64,000 bases of DNA from Pseudomonas sp. C1C7 (GTDB taxonomy: Bacteria; Pseudomonadota; Gammaproteobacteria; Pseudomonadales; Pseudomonadaceae), in contig NZ_JABFMP010000032.1 in NCBI RefSeq assembly GCF_013359595.1, positions 1 to 64,000 on the forward strand, given 5' to 3'. The notes under the pieces are model-generated. The model was not told the DNA's origin. It ran no database searches and saw only the letters and a program-made list of their open reading frames with translations. Shown here in pieces: positions 50,564 through 59,159 of this stretch (within the stretch, counting starts at the first letter, position 1; each line of letters begins with the position of its first letter). The translations under genes were made by a program, and so were the position numbers.

Positions 50564-51475
50564 TCAGGCGGCGAGGTGTTTTTTGTCGGCTTCGGTCTTC
50601 GGCGAGCGGGCTTGCGGGTTCGGCTTGAGCGCTTGGCTCAGGCGCCCGTCCACGCCCACCGGTACATCGCCGTCGATGGTGGTGCGACGCACGATGCGCT
50701 GGGCATCGCCGTAATCGTTGATCGCAATGTGCTGCGTGGCGCGGTTGTCCCAGATCACCACATCGCCTTCCTGCCAGCGCCAGCGCACGGTGTTGTCGAC
50801 ATGGGTGATACGGTCGTGGAACAGGCGAATCAGTTGCTTGGAGTCGTTAGTGTTCACGCCCTGAATGTGTTTGACGAAGTGCCCCAACAGCAAACTTCTT
50901 TCACCGGACTCCGGATGGACTCGCACTAATGGATGTTCGGTTTCGTAGATCTCGGCAGTGAACTGTTCGCGATAACGTTTGAGTCCGGATTCGTCGGTAT
51001 TACGCGGTGCGGCGTAGTCATATAAGTTGGTGTGAAGAACCCGAAGATTATCGGCGAGCTGTTTTAATGGCTCGGGCAAATCGGCGTAGGCCGTTGCCGT
51101 ATTGGCCCATACGGTGTCACCGCCGTAAGGTGGGATTACCACGCCACGCAAGATGGACACTTTCGGGTAGTTGGCGACGAAGGTGACGTCGGTGTGCCAG
51201 GAATTGGCGCGGGTTTCCTTGGCGTCCAGGTGCAGGATCGCGGCGCTCTGTTCTGCGGATCTCACGGTAGGGTGAGGGACCTGATCGCCGAAACGGCGGG
51301 AGAAGGCTTCGTGCTCGTCGTCGTTCAGGTGCTGGTCGCGGAAGAACAGGACTTTATATTTGAGCAATGCCTGGTTAATGAAGTCGAAGTCCTCGGCACT
51401 GATATCGCCGCCCAACTTTACGCCTTCGAGTTGTGCCCCAATTCGACCTGCAACGGGTTTGATTTGAATAGTCAT
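50564..51475 (-). CDS. atsK: AtsK-like alkylsulfatase / TauD-family dioxygenase
   Basis: A 303-aa Fe(II)/2-oxoglutarate dioxygenase. The Fe ligands are in NSWHTDVTF (HxD) and NRATQH (distal His); R in DAQRIVRRTT binds 2-oxoglutarate. PVAGRIGAQLEGVKLGGDIS, GGDTVWANTATAYADLPEPLK, YETEHPLVRVHPESGERSLLLGHFVKHIQG and VRWRWQEGDVVIWDNRATQH are very close to my memory of P. putida AtsK, which cleaves alkyl sulfate esters to aldehyde and sulfate. Taurine dioxygenase activity is the alternative. ATG 51475 has AGGAGGT 7 nt upstream. First gene of the six-gene operon. Confidence 0.83.
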   Translation of the reverse strand: MTIQIKPVAGRIGAQLEGVKLGGDISAEDFDFINQALLKYKVLFFRDQHLNDDEHEAFSRRFGDQVPHPTVRSAEQSAAILHLDAKETRANSWHTDVTFVANYPKVSILRGVVIPPYGGDTVWANTATAYADLPEPLKQLADNLRVLHTNLYDYAAPRNTDESGLKRYREQFTAEIYETEHPLVRVHPESGERSLLLGHFVKHIQGVNTNDSKQLIRLFHDRITHVDNTVRWRWQEGDVVIWDNRATQHIAINDYGDAQRIVRRTTIDGDVPVGVDGRLSQALKPNPQARSPKTEADKKHLAA

Positions 51476-51685
51476 CGAGCTACCTCCTGTCTCACGAGTT
51501 GTTGTGGGACAGATCATAAAGACATAAAAGCGACCGTGACTAATCACAAATTATTCTAAAGATAGAAGTTGGGCCATATAACAATTGCCTTATTTAAATC
51601 AGCAAAGCGATATATGTTCTTAGTTATTACCTAATAACCAAACTTCCTCGCTCCCACAGGGGTCGGGGGTCACCGGGTTGCGAGG
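51476..51685. promoter_or_regulatory. Promoter region of the organosulfur operon
   Basis: 210 bp, markedly AT-rich. On the minus strand ATTGTTATATGG (51574-51585) and surrounding A/T tracts resemble the stretches in front of sulfate-starvation genes controlled by CysB-type regulators. The exact promoter cannot be fixed. Confidence 0.35.
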
Positions 51686-52459
51686 TCATTTGAAAAAATG
51701 ACTGGGCGTGGTGCCGAACTGTTTCTTGAACATGGTGCTGAATGCACTCGGGCTGTCGTAGCCCAGCACTCCGGCCACGTCGATGATTTTTTCGCCCTGC
51801 GCAATGCGCTCCAGCGCCGAGAGCAACCTTGCCTGCTGGCGCCATTGGCCGAAGGTCATGCCGGTTTCCTTGTGGAACAGGCGCTGGATGGTTTTGGCGT
51901 CGAGGCTCAGGCGCAGGCTCCAGTCGGTCAGAGTCGAGCTGTCGCCGAGGTCCTCGCGCAGGGCCGCGCAAATGGCCTGGATGCGCTGATCGACCGGTTG
52001 CGGCAAATGCAGCGGCAAGGTCGGCAGCAGCGTCAGTTCATCGACGATCAGACGCATGATTCTGGCTTCTCGTGAGTCCTCGTCGACCGGTCCGGCGATG
52101 CTCACCGAGGTTTTGATCAGCTCGCTCAACAATGCCGAAATGCTCACCGCCCGGGTCTCATCCGGCAGCTGCGGAAAACATTCCTGTCGCACGAAGACGC
52201 TGCGCATCTTCAACGCACCCACGCAGCGGATCGAATGCACATGGCCGCTGGGCATCCAGATGCCGCGACTGGGCGGGACGGTCCATTGGTTCAAGCCTGA
52301 ATGCACCACCATCACGCCCTCGATGGCGTAGATCAGCTGATGCTTGATGTGGCTGTGGGGCTTGATGAACCAGTTTTCCGGGTAATCGGTCGCGCTGGTG
52401 CACACCGGCCAGTCCACTTCGTCCATCGCCAGTACAAATTCTTCGAGTGATTTGTCCAT
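51686..52459 (-). CDS. AraC-family regulator with cupin sensor
   Basis: 257 aa. The N-terminal cupin (FIKPHSHIKHQLIYAIEGVMVVHSGLNQWTVPPSRGIWMPSGHVHSIRC) is followed by the AraC DNA-binding domain (LTDWSLRLSLDAKTIQRLFHKETGMTFGQWRQQARLLSALERIAQGEKIIDVAGVLGYDSPSAFSTMFKKQFGTTPSHFF). ATG 52459 (MDKSLEEF) follows AAAAAGGG; longer starts would lengthen the tail into the divergent promoter. Divergent from the MFS gene at 52572, which it probably activates. Confidence 0.85.
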   Translation of the reverse strand: MDKSLEEFVLAMDEVDWPVCTSATDYPENWFIKPHSHIKHQLIYAIEGVMVVHSGLNQWTVPPSRGIWMPSGHVHSIRCVGALKMRSVFVRQECFPQLPDETRAVSISALLSELIKTSVSIAGPVDEDSREARIMRLIVDELTLLPTLPLHLPQPVDQRIQAICAALREDLGDSSTLTDWSLRLSLDAKTIQRLFHKETGMTFGQWRQQARLLSALERIAQGEKIIDVAGVLGYDSPSAFSTMFKKQFGTTPSHFFK

Positions 52460-52571
52460 GATGCCCTTTTTACGAAAGTCGGCGCCCGAATCGCGCGAGA
52501 CAGGCAATTTCGCGAAATCTAGCATAGCGGCTGATCTACGCAATGCTCTTACTCAGCCTGGATGACGTGCA

Positions 52572-53783
52572 ATGTCCTCAATGACGACCCCTACTGCCAC
52601 CGCCTCGGTGGCCAGCCAGACCAGCCCGCTGGTCATGCGAGTGATCGGTGCCTGTGCCCTGGCGCACCTGATCAACGACCTGATCCAGGCCGTGCTGCCT
52701 TCGATCTACCCGCTGCTCAAGGCCAGCTACGGACTGAGCTTCACCCAGGTGGGTCTGATCACCCTGACCTTCCAGCTGACCGCGTCGCTGTTGCAGCCCT
52801 GGGTCGGCTATCACACCGACCGTCATCCCAAACCCTGGCTGTTGCCGGCCGGGATGGTCTGCACGCTGATCGGCATTCTGATGCTGGCATTCGTTGGTAA
52901 TTTCCCGGCGATTCTCGCGGCCTCGGCGCTGGTGGGCATCGGTTCCTCGACCTTCCACCCGGAAACCTCGCGGGTGGCGCGTCTGGCGTCGGGTGGTCGT
53001 TATGGCCTGGCGCAGTCGACCTTCCAGGTGGGCGGCAACGCCGGCACCGCTTTCGGCCCGTTGCTGGCGGCGGCGATCATCATTCCCTACGGCCAGGGCA
53101 ACGTGGCCTGGTTCGGCCTGTTTGCGGTGTTCGCGATCCTGGTGCTGTTCGGCCTGAGCCGCTGGTACCGCGCGCACCTGAACCTGTTCAAGCTCAAGCA
53201 GGGCGGCAAGGCGACCCACGGTCTGTCGAAGCAACGGGTGACCTTTGCCCTGGTGGTGCTGGCGCTGCTGGTGTTCTCCAAGTACTTCTACATGTCCAGC
53301 TTCACCAGCTACTTCACCTTCTACCTGATCGAGAAATTCGACCTGTCGGTGGCAAGTTCGCAGCTTTACCTGTTCCTGTTCCTCGGTTCGGTGGCCGCCG
53401 GCACCTTCTTCGGCGGGCCGATCGGCGACAAGATCGGGCGCAAGAAAGTGATCTGGTTCTCGATCCTGGGTGCCGCGCCCTTCACCCTCGCCCTGCCCTA
53501 TGTCGACCTGTTCTGGACCAGCGTGCTGAGCGTGATCATCGGCTTCATCCTCGCCTCGGCGTTCTCCGCCATCGTGGTGTTCGCCCAGGAACTGGTGCCG
53601 GGCAACGTCGGCATGATCGCCGGCGTGTTCTTCGGCCTGATGTTCGGCTTCGGCGGCATCGGCGCCGCGCTGCTGGGGCATCTGGCGGACATTCATGGCA
53701 TCGAATACGTGTACACGCTGTGCTCCTTCCTGCCGCTGCTCGGCATCCTGACCATCCTCCTGCCGTCGACCAAAGGGGTTTGA
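52572..53783 (+). CDS. Fosmidomycin-resistance-type MFS exporter (Fsr family)
   Basis: A 403-aa, 12-helix MFS protein. Fsr-like blocks: ACALAHLINDLIQAVLPSIYPLLKASYGLSFTQVGLITLTFQLTASLLQPWVGYHTDRHPKPW, VGIGSSTFHPETSRVARLASGGRYGLAQSTFQVGGNAGTAFGPLLAA and FFGGPIGDKIGRKKVIW. Members expel fosmidomycin and other small molecules. Starts at ATG 52572 (or 52581) with a weak ribosome site. Confidence 0.85.
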   Translation: MSSMTTPTATASVASQTSPLVMRVIGACALAHLINDLIQAVLPSIYPLLKASYGLSFTQVGLITLTFQLTASLLQPWVGYHTDRHPKPWLLPAGMVCTLIGILMLAFVGNFPAILAASALVGIGSSTFHPETSRVARLASGGRYGLAQSTFQVGGNAGTAFGPLLAAAIIIPYGQGNVAWFGLFAVFAILVLFGLSRWYRAHLNLFKLKQGGKATHGLSKQRVTFALVVLALLVFSKYFYMSSFTSYFTFYLIEKFDLSVASSQLYLFLFLGSVAAGTFFGGPIGDKIGRKKVIWFSILGAAPFTLALPYVDLFWTSVLSVIIGFILASAFSAIVVFAQELVPGNVGMIAGVFFGLMFGFGGIGAALLGHLADIHGIEYVYTLCSFLPLLGILTILLPSTKGV

Positions 53784-53846
53784 TGAGGACGGGCCACCTT
53801 CGGGTGGCCTATCCTGTTGATTCAACCCATCACGCCGGTCGCGCCC

Positions 53847-54521
53847 ATGTCCTCCCCGGAAACCAGCCTGCTGCAGAGCTGGCAGAACAACGCCCAAGCC
53901 TGGATCGAAGCCGTGCGCAGCGGCGCCATCGAAAGTCGTCAGCAGGTGACTGATCGGGCGATTTTGCTGGCCATTCAGAGTCGCCAGCCTGAGCGTGTGC
54001 TGGATCTGGGCTGCGGTGAAGGCTGGCTGTTAAGGGCGCTGGCGGAACGCGGGATCGAGGCGGTCGGGGTGGATGGCGACGCGACGCTGGTGGCGTCGGC
54101 GCGGGCAACTTGTTCTTCGCGGGTGCATCTGGCGAACTATGAAACGCTTGTCGACGCACAGGTGGATATCGGCACAGATTACGACGTGATCTGCGCCAAT
54201 TTCGCCCTGCTGCACCAGGACATCATTCCCCTACTTGCTGCGATGAACGCCCTGCTCGCCCCCGGCGGCGCGCTGGTGATCCAGACGCTGCATCCGTGGA
54301 CCGCGGCGGCGGGCGATTATCAGGATGGCTGGCGTGAAGAAACCTTCGCCGGATTCAAGGGTCAATGGCAGCCCATGCCGTGGTACATGCGCACCCTGTC
54401 CAGCTGGATCAGGGCCCTGGACATGGCCGGCCTGCGCCTGGCCGAACTGCAGGAGCCCCAGCACCCGCAAAGCCCCGTACCGCAGTCTTTACTGCTAGTG
54501 GCCACGCCCCAAACCCTGTAG
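53847..54521 (+). CDS. SAM-dependent methyltransferase
   Basis: 224 aa. Motif I ERVLDLGCGEGWLLRALAERG (~res 52), GVDGDATLVASAR, YDVICANFALLHQDIIPLLAAMNALLAPGGALVIQTLHPW: a class I methyltransferase. The substrate is unknown. ATG 53847 chosen; an upstream TTG at 53817 is possible, and neither has a clear ribosome site. The stop TAG (54519-54521) is part of a REP palindrome, so the C-terminus may have been reset by the repeat. Confidence 0.78.
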   Translation: MSSPETSLLQSWQNNAQAWIEAVRSGAIESRQQVTDRAILLAIQSRQPERVLDLGCGEGWLLRALAERGIEAVGVDGDATLVASARATCSSRVHLANYETLVDAQVDIGTDYDVICANFALLHQDIIPLLAAMNALLAPGGALVIQTLHPWTAAAGDYQDGWREETFAGFKGQWQPMPWYMRTLSSWIRALDMAGLRLAELQEPQHPQSPVPQSLLLVATPQTL

Positions 54522-54546
54522 GAGCGAGCATGCTCGCTCCTACAGG
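54515..54546. repeat. Perfect REP palindrome containing a stop codon
   Basis: CCTGTAGGAGCGAGC-AT-GCTCGCTCCTACAGG: 15-bp perfect stem. Its TAG is the stop codon of the methyltransferase gene. It would act as a transcript-end hairpin. Confidence 0.75.
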
Positions 54547-54577
54547 AAGCGGGCCCAGATCCAATCAGGAGATCACC

Positions 54578-55192
54578 ATGCGCAAACTCATCGTTGCCGC
54601 CTTCATGTCCATCGACGGCGTCATGCAAGCCCCCGGCGGCCCCGAGGAAGACCGCAGCGACGGCTTTCGCTTCGGCGGCTGGATCGTGCCCTACGCCGAC
54701 GAGGTGTCCGGCGAGGCAGTGATGGATCTGTTCGCCGAGCCCTTCGAATTGCTCTTGGGCCGGCGTACCTACGACATCTTCGCGGGCTACTGGCCGCAGA
54801 TAAAACCCGACGCCCAAAACCCCATCGCCGACCTGTTCAACGCCGTGCCCAAGCACGTGGCTACTCATCGACCGGATTCGCTGGATTGGCATAACAGTCG
54901 GGTGCTGGATGCCGATGTCGTCGGTGCCGCGCGCGCGCTCAAGCAGCAGAACGGTTCACAACTACTGACACAGGGCAGCGGCGATCTGGTGCGTCAGCTG
55001 TTGGCGGCGGGGTTGGTGGATGAGTTGAGGTTGATGATTCATCCCGTTCTGCTGGGGAGTGGCAAGCGGTTGTTCGGGGATGATGCGCAGGCTTCGGCGT
55101 TTGTTCTGGAGCATTCCATCACTACGCCGGGTGGTGTGCTGGTTGCGCGGTATGTGCGTAGTGGGGATGTGGAGGTCGGAACCTTCGGTTAA
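54578..55192 (+). CDS. Dihydrofolate reductase-like (RibD_C) protein
   Basis: 204 aa. MRKLIVAAFMSIDGVMQAPGGPEED, then FELLLGRRTYDIFAGYWP, and LTQGSGDLVRQLLAAGLVDELRLMIHPVLLGSGKRLF are the hallmark blocks of the RibD C-terminal/YwjB-like reductase family. These are NADPH-binding proteins of generally unknown substrate; most are not true folate enzymes. ATG 54578 has AGGAG upstream. Confidence 0.85.
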   Translation: MRKLIVAAFMSIDGVMQAPGGPEEDRSDGFRFGGWIVPYADEVSGEAVMDLFAEPFELLLGRRTYDIFAGYWPQIKPDAQNPIADLFNAVPKHVATHRPDSLDWHNSRVLDADVVGAARALKQQNGSQLLTQGSGDLVRQLLAAGLVDELRLMIHPVLLGSGKRLFGDDAQASAFVLEHSITTPGGVLVARYVRSGDVEVGTFG

Positions 55193-55219
55193 ACCCCCTC
55201 GCCACAGGGTCTGCACAAC

Positions 55220-55300
55220 CTGTAGGAGCTGCCGAAGGCTGCGATCTTTTGATCCTCAAAAACAAAATCAAATGATCGCAGCCTTCGGCAGCTCCTACAG
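55220..55300. repeat. Long REP hairpin
   Basis: CTGTAGGAGCTGCCGAAGG...CTGCGATC and its exact inverse (27-bp arms) around about 27 bp, filling the convergent gap between the DHFR-like and Fur-like genes. Confidence 0.75.
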
Positions 55301-55618
55301 TCAGACTGGACTGCGCATCAGAATCGCCCAGGCCTGCGCGGTAAAGCTGTAGCTCTTGTCCGCCTGGTAATCGATGACCCGCTCTTCGCACAAGCGCTTC
55401 AACACCTCACGCACGCTAATGAACGAACACTCCACCGCCGAGGCCTCAAGCCAGGCGTGGGTGCCGTTCACGCCGATGTTGCGGCCTTCCCGGGCGGCGA
55501 CCATCAGGGCGTCGATGACTTTGAGGCGGATCAGGCTGGTGCGCAGGCCATAGAATTCCAGCAGTTCGCGGATCGGTTTGTTGGTGCGTGGAGCGGTCGG
55601 GGCCTGGAGGTGGTGCAT
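55301..55618 (-). CDS. Small winged-helix, Fur-like regulator
   Basis: 105 aa. KPIRELLEFYGLRTSLIRLKVIDALMVAAREGRNIGVNGTHAWLEASAVECSFISVREVLKRLCEERVIDY resembles the N-terminal DNA-binding half of Fur/Zur proteins and pseudomonad genes annotated as Fe2+/Zn2+ uptake regulators. No C-terminal metal/dimer domain or His/Cys cluster is present, so metal sensing is doubtful. ATG 55618 follows AAAGGA. Divergent from a lone FecR-type domain. Confidence 0.55.
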   Translation of the reverse strand: MHHLQAPTAPRTNKPIRELLEFYGLRTSLIRLKVIDALMVAAREGRNIGVNGTHAWLEASAVECSFISVREVLKRLCEERVIDYQADKSYSFTAQAWAILMRSPV

Positions 55619-55732
55619 GCGAACAGTCCTTTTCGAAAACGTTTGGGCATTTGAATTGGTGATGTTGTTTTTGACGTTTTTTTACCAATTGCTCCGTTAG
55701 AGTGCCTGCATCGGTCACACAGGTAACGGTTG

Positions 55733-55999
55733 ATGAAACCCTCTAACCCTCAAGATTCAGAAGACGAAATCCTCACCCAGGCCGCGCACTGGTGCCTGCG
55801 CCTGAATGATGAAACCTGCACCGCCGAGGAGCGGGCGGTGTTCCAGCAATGGGTCCAGGCCGATCCGCGGCACGCGTTCGAGTACGCGAAGATGCTGGAG
55901 ATCTGGGACCTCAGCGACGAGTTGCCGAACGACCCGCGCACCGCGAAAAAACTGCTGACCGATCCACCCTCCCGTCACCACGGTGTGCGCAAGATGTAA
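55733..55999 (+). CDS. Stand-alone FecR N-terminal domain (DUF4880)
   Basis: 88 aa. DEILTQAAHWCLRLNDETCTAEERAVFQQWVQADPRHAFEYAKMLEIW is the cytoplasmic DUF4880 domain that FecR-type sigma regulators use to bind their ECF sigma factor. There is no transmembrane helix or periplasmic FecR domain; the frame ends after the domain (GVRKM), so it is either a short free sigma-binding protein or a remnant. No ECF sigma gene is adjacent. ATG 55733 (preceded by TTG 55730). Confidence 0.7.
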   Translation: MKPSNPQDSEDEILTQAAHWCLRLNDETCTAEERAVFQQWVQADPRHAFEYAKMLEIWDLSDELPNDPRTAKKLLTDPPSRHHGVRKM

Positions 56000-56004
56000 C
56001 CCGC

Positions 56005-59000
56005 TCACAACACACCTTCCTCGACGCTGACCTTCCGACGCTGGCGCAGCCGCTCGGCCAGGGTCAGCACCGAAACAAAGAACACCGGCACGAACAACAC
56101 CCCCAGCACCGTCGCCGCCAGCATCCCGCCGATCACCCCGGTGCCGATCGCCCGTTGACTGGCCGCACCGGCACCCGTGGCCAGCGCCAGCGGCACCACC
56201 CCCAGAATGAACGCCAGCGACGTCATGACAATCGGCCGAAAGCGCAAACGCGCCGCCTGAGACGCCGCCTGCGCCAGGCTCGCACCCTGCGCATGCAACG
56301 CCTTGGCGAACTCGACGATCAGGATCGCGTTCTTCGCCGCCAGGCCGATGATGGTGATCAGCCCGACCTTGAAATACACGTCATTGGGCATGCCCATGAT
56401 CGTCACCGCCGCCACCGAGCCGAGCATGCCGATGGGCACGATCAGCAGCACGGCAAACGGAATCGCCCAGCTTTCGTACAGCGCCACCAGCACCAGCAGA
56501 ACCATGGTCAGCGACAGGCCCACCAGCATCGGCACCTGATCGCTGGCCTGCTGTTCCTGCAACGACAGCCCCGACCATTCCAGGCTGAAACCGGCCGGCA
56601 ACTCTCGGGCGATTCTCTTCAATTCCGCCATAGCTTGCCCGCTGCTGTACCCCGACGCCGCTTCGCCGGAAAAACGCAGCGACGCCGAACCGTTGTAGCG
56701 GCCGATCTGCAACGGCCCCACCTGCCACTCGAAACGGCTGAAGGCTTCCAACGGCACCAGTTGGTTTTGCCGGTTGGGCACTCGCAGGCGCAACAGCGCT
56801 TCGGGGGTCTGCCGACTCCCGCCATCGGCCTGAACGATCACCCGCTGCATGCGCCCCTGATTGGCGAATTCGTTGATTTCCTCCGAACCCAGCGCCGAGG
56901 CCAGCGCCGCGCTGATCACATCGAAACTCACGCCCAGCGCCTCGGCCTTTTCCCGGTCGATGCTGATGTTGATCTGCGGCGCATCGGCCAGGGCATCCTC
57001 GCTCAGGTGACCGATCACCGGCGAAGCCTTGGCCGCCGCCAGCAACTGAACCCGCGCCCTCTGCAGCGCCTCGTGCCCCTGCCCCGCCAGATCCTGCAGG
57101 CGCAGGTCGAAACCGCTGGCGGTACCGAGGCCGTCCACCGGTGGCGGCACCACGCTGTACAGCGTGCCGTCGGGAACGTCTTCAAAGGCATCATTCGCCT
57201 TGCGCGCCACCGCCTTGCTCGACTCGCCGCTGCCACGCTGCGACCAGTCCTTGAGGGTGACGTAGGACATGGCCGCGTTGGCCCCTTCCCCGGAAAAACT
57301 GAAACCCATGATCGCCAGCACATGGGCGGTGGTCGGCTGCGCCAGAGCGTATCGCTCCCACGCCTGCACCGTGACGTCGGTGCGCGAGGCCGAAGCCGCG
57401 GGCGGCAACTGGATATCGGTGACGATGTAACCCTGATCCTCGGACGGCAAGAACGAAGTGGGCAGACGCGCGTAGGCAAAGGCCAGCACCAGCAGCAACA
57501 GCAGGTACAGGCCCATGCTGCGGGCACCGCGCCTGACCCAGCTTGCACCGAGTCGCTCGTAACGCTGGGCCAGCGCCTCGAAGCGCCGATTGAATCCGCT
57601 CATCCAGCGGTTGCCATGTTCTCCAAGCCCCGGGTCGAAGGGTTTGATCACCGTCGCGCACAAGGCCGGCGTCAGGGTCAATGCAAGGAACCCGGAAAAC
57701 AGGATCGACACCGACAGCGCCATGGCGAACTGCTGATAGATGATCCCCACCGAACCGCCCATGAACGCCAGCGGCAGGAACACCGCCGACAGCACCAGGG
57801 TGATGCCGACGATCGCTCCGCTGATCTGCTTCATCGCCTTGCGGGTCGCGGCCTTGGGCGACAAATGTTCCTGGCGGATCAGGCGCTCGACGTTCTCCAC
57901 CACCACGATGGCGTCGTCCACCAGGATGCCGATGGCCAGCACCATGCCGAACAGGGTCATCATGTTGATCGAGAAGCCCAGCGGCGCCATCACCGCGATG
58001 GTCCCCAGCAGACAGACCGGCACCACCACCGCCGGAATCAGGGTGTAGCGCAGGTTCTGCAGAAACAGCAGCATCACCAGGAACACCAGGACCATGGCTT
58101 CGATCAGGGTGTAGATCACCTGATGGATGGCCACGTCGACGAAGTAGGAGGTGTCGTAAGGCACGCTGACGGTCATGTTCGCCGGCAAGGTGCTGGACAG
58201 TTGCTCGAGCCGCAGTTTGATCGCCTCGGCGGTTTCCAGTGCGTTGGCTCCAGGCGCCAGTTGCACCGACATGGCCGCCGCCGGCTTGCCGTTGAGCCGC
58301 GCGTCGAAGCGGTAATCCTTGCGCCCCAGTTCGACCCGCGCGACATCGCGGATGCGCACGCTGGAGCCATCGTCGTTGGCCCGCAGCACGATGTTGCCGA
58401 ACGCCTCCACCGATTCCAGCTGCCCCTGCACCATCACCGTCGCGGTGATCTGCTGGTCGGCCGGTCCCGGTCGCTCGCCCATGCTGCCGGCGGGTACCTG
58501 GGCGTTCTGCGCGGCGATGGCCTTGCCGACGTCGGCCATCGACAGGTTGTAGCCCACCAGCTTCGCCGGATCGACCCAGATGCGCATGGCCCGTTCGGAG
58601 GTGTACATCTGCACCCGCCCGACCCCGTTGACCCGGCGGATTTCATTGTTGACGGCGCGGGCCGCGTAATCGGCCAGGCCGATGGAGTCCTGCTGATCGT
58701 CTGTGTAGGACAAGGCGTAGACCAACAGGAAGTTGGACCGCGCCTGCTCGACTTTCAGGCCCTGCTCGATCACCGCCCGGGGCATGCGCCCGATCACCCG
58801 TTGCAGGCGGTTCTGCACATCGACCTGGGCCAGGTCGGCATCGGTACCCGGCTTGAAGGTGATGGTGATGTCGGCGCCGCCGTTGGCGCTGTTGGATTCG
58901 TGATAGATCAGGCCCTTGAGGCCGTTCAGCTCTTCTTCGATCAGGCTGGTGACGTTCTGGCTGACGATCTGTGCCGAGGCGCCGGGGTAGTTGGCGCTGA

Positions 59001-59133
59001 CGGTGATTTGCGTCGGCGCCACGTCGGGGTACTGATTGACCGCCAGCGTGCCCAGGGTCAGCAACCCGGCAAGGGAAATGAACAGCGCGATGACCCAGGC
59101 GAAGTTCGGACGATTGATGAAAAAATCGGGCAT
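56005..59133 (-). CDS. RND multidrug efflux transporter (HAE1 family)
   Basis: A 1042-aa inner-membrane pump, full length for the family. It has an N-terminal TM1 (FAWVIALFISLAGLLTLGTLAVNQYPDVAP), the first periplasmic loop, TM4 with the proton-relay pair GILVDDAIVVVENVERLI, the second loop, and the TM10-12 region with AAKNAILIVEFAKALHAQGASLAQAASQAARLRFRPIVMTSLAFILGVVPLALATGAGAASQRAIGTGVIGGM. It forms a tripartite pump with the adaptor encoded 27 bp upstream. No outer-membrane channel gene follows; a shared OprM/TolC-type channel must be used. Confidence 0.9.
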   Translation of the reverse strand: MPDFFINRPNFAWVIALFISLAGLLTLGTLAVNQYPDVAPTQITVSANYPGASAQIVSQNVTSLIEEELNGLKGLIYHESNSANGGADITITFKPGTDADLAQVDVQNRLQRVIGRMPRAVIEQGLKVEQARSNFLLVYALSYTDDQQDSIGLADYAARAVNNEIRRVNGVGRVQMYTSERAMRIWVDPAKLVGYNLSMADVGKAIAAQNAQVPAGSMGERPGPADQQITATVMVQGQLESVEAFGNIVLRANDDGSSVRIRDVARVELGRKDYRFDARLNGKPAAAMSVQLAPGANALETAEAIKLRLEQLSSTLPANMTVSVPYDTSYFVDVAIHQVIYTLIEAMVLVFLVMLLFLQNLRYTLIPAVVVPVCLLGTIAVMAPLGFSINMMTLFGMVLAIGILVDDAIVVVENVERLIRQEHLSPKAATRKAMKQISGAIVGITLVLSAVFLPLAFMGGSVGIIYQQFAMALSVSILFSGFLALTLTPALCATVIKPFDPGLGEHGNRWMSGFNRRFEALAQRYERLGASWVRRGARSMGLYLLLLLVLAFAYARLPTSFLPSEDQGYIVTDIQLPPAASASRTDVTVQAWERYALAQPTTAHVLAIMGFSFSGEGANAAMSYVTLKDWSQRGSGESSKAVARKANDAFEDVPDGTLYSVVPPPVDGLGTASGFDLRLQDLAGQGHEALQRARVQLLAAAKASPVIGHLSEDALADAPQINISIDREKAEALGVSFDVISAALASALGSEEINEFANQGRMQRVIVQADGGSRQTPEALLRLRVPNRQNQLVPLEAFSRFEWQVGPLQIGRYNGSASLRFSGEAASGYSSGQAMAELKRIARELPAGFSLEWSGLSLQEQQASDQVPMLVGLSLTMVLLVLVALYESWAIPFAVLLIVPIGMLGSVAAVTIMGMPNDVYFKVGLITIIGLAAKNAILIVEFAKALHAQGASLAQAASQAARLRFRPIVMTSLAFILGVVPLALATGAGAASQRAIGTGVIGGMLAATVLGVLFVPVFFVSVLTLAERLRQRRKVSVEEGVL

Positions 59134-59159
59134 CGATTGCTTCCTAAGGAGTCAGGCCG

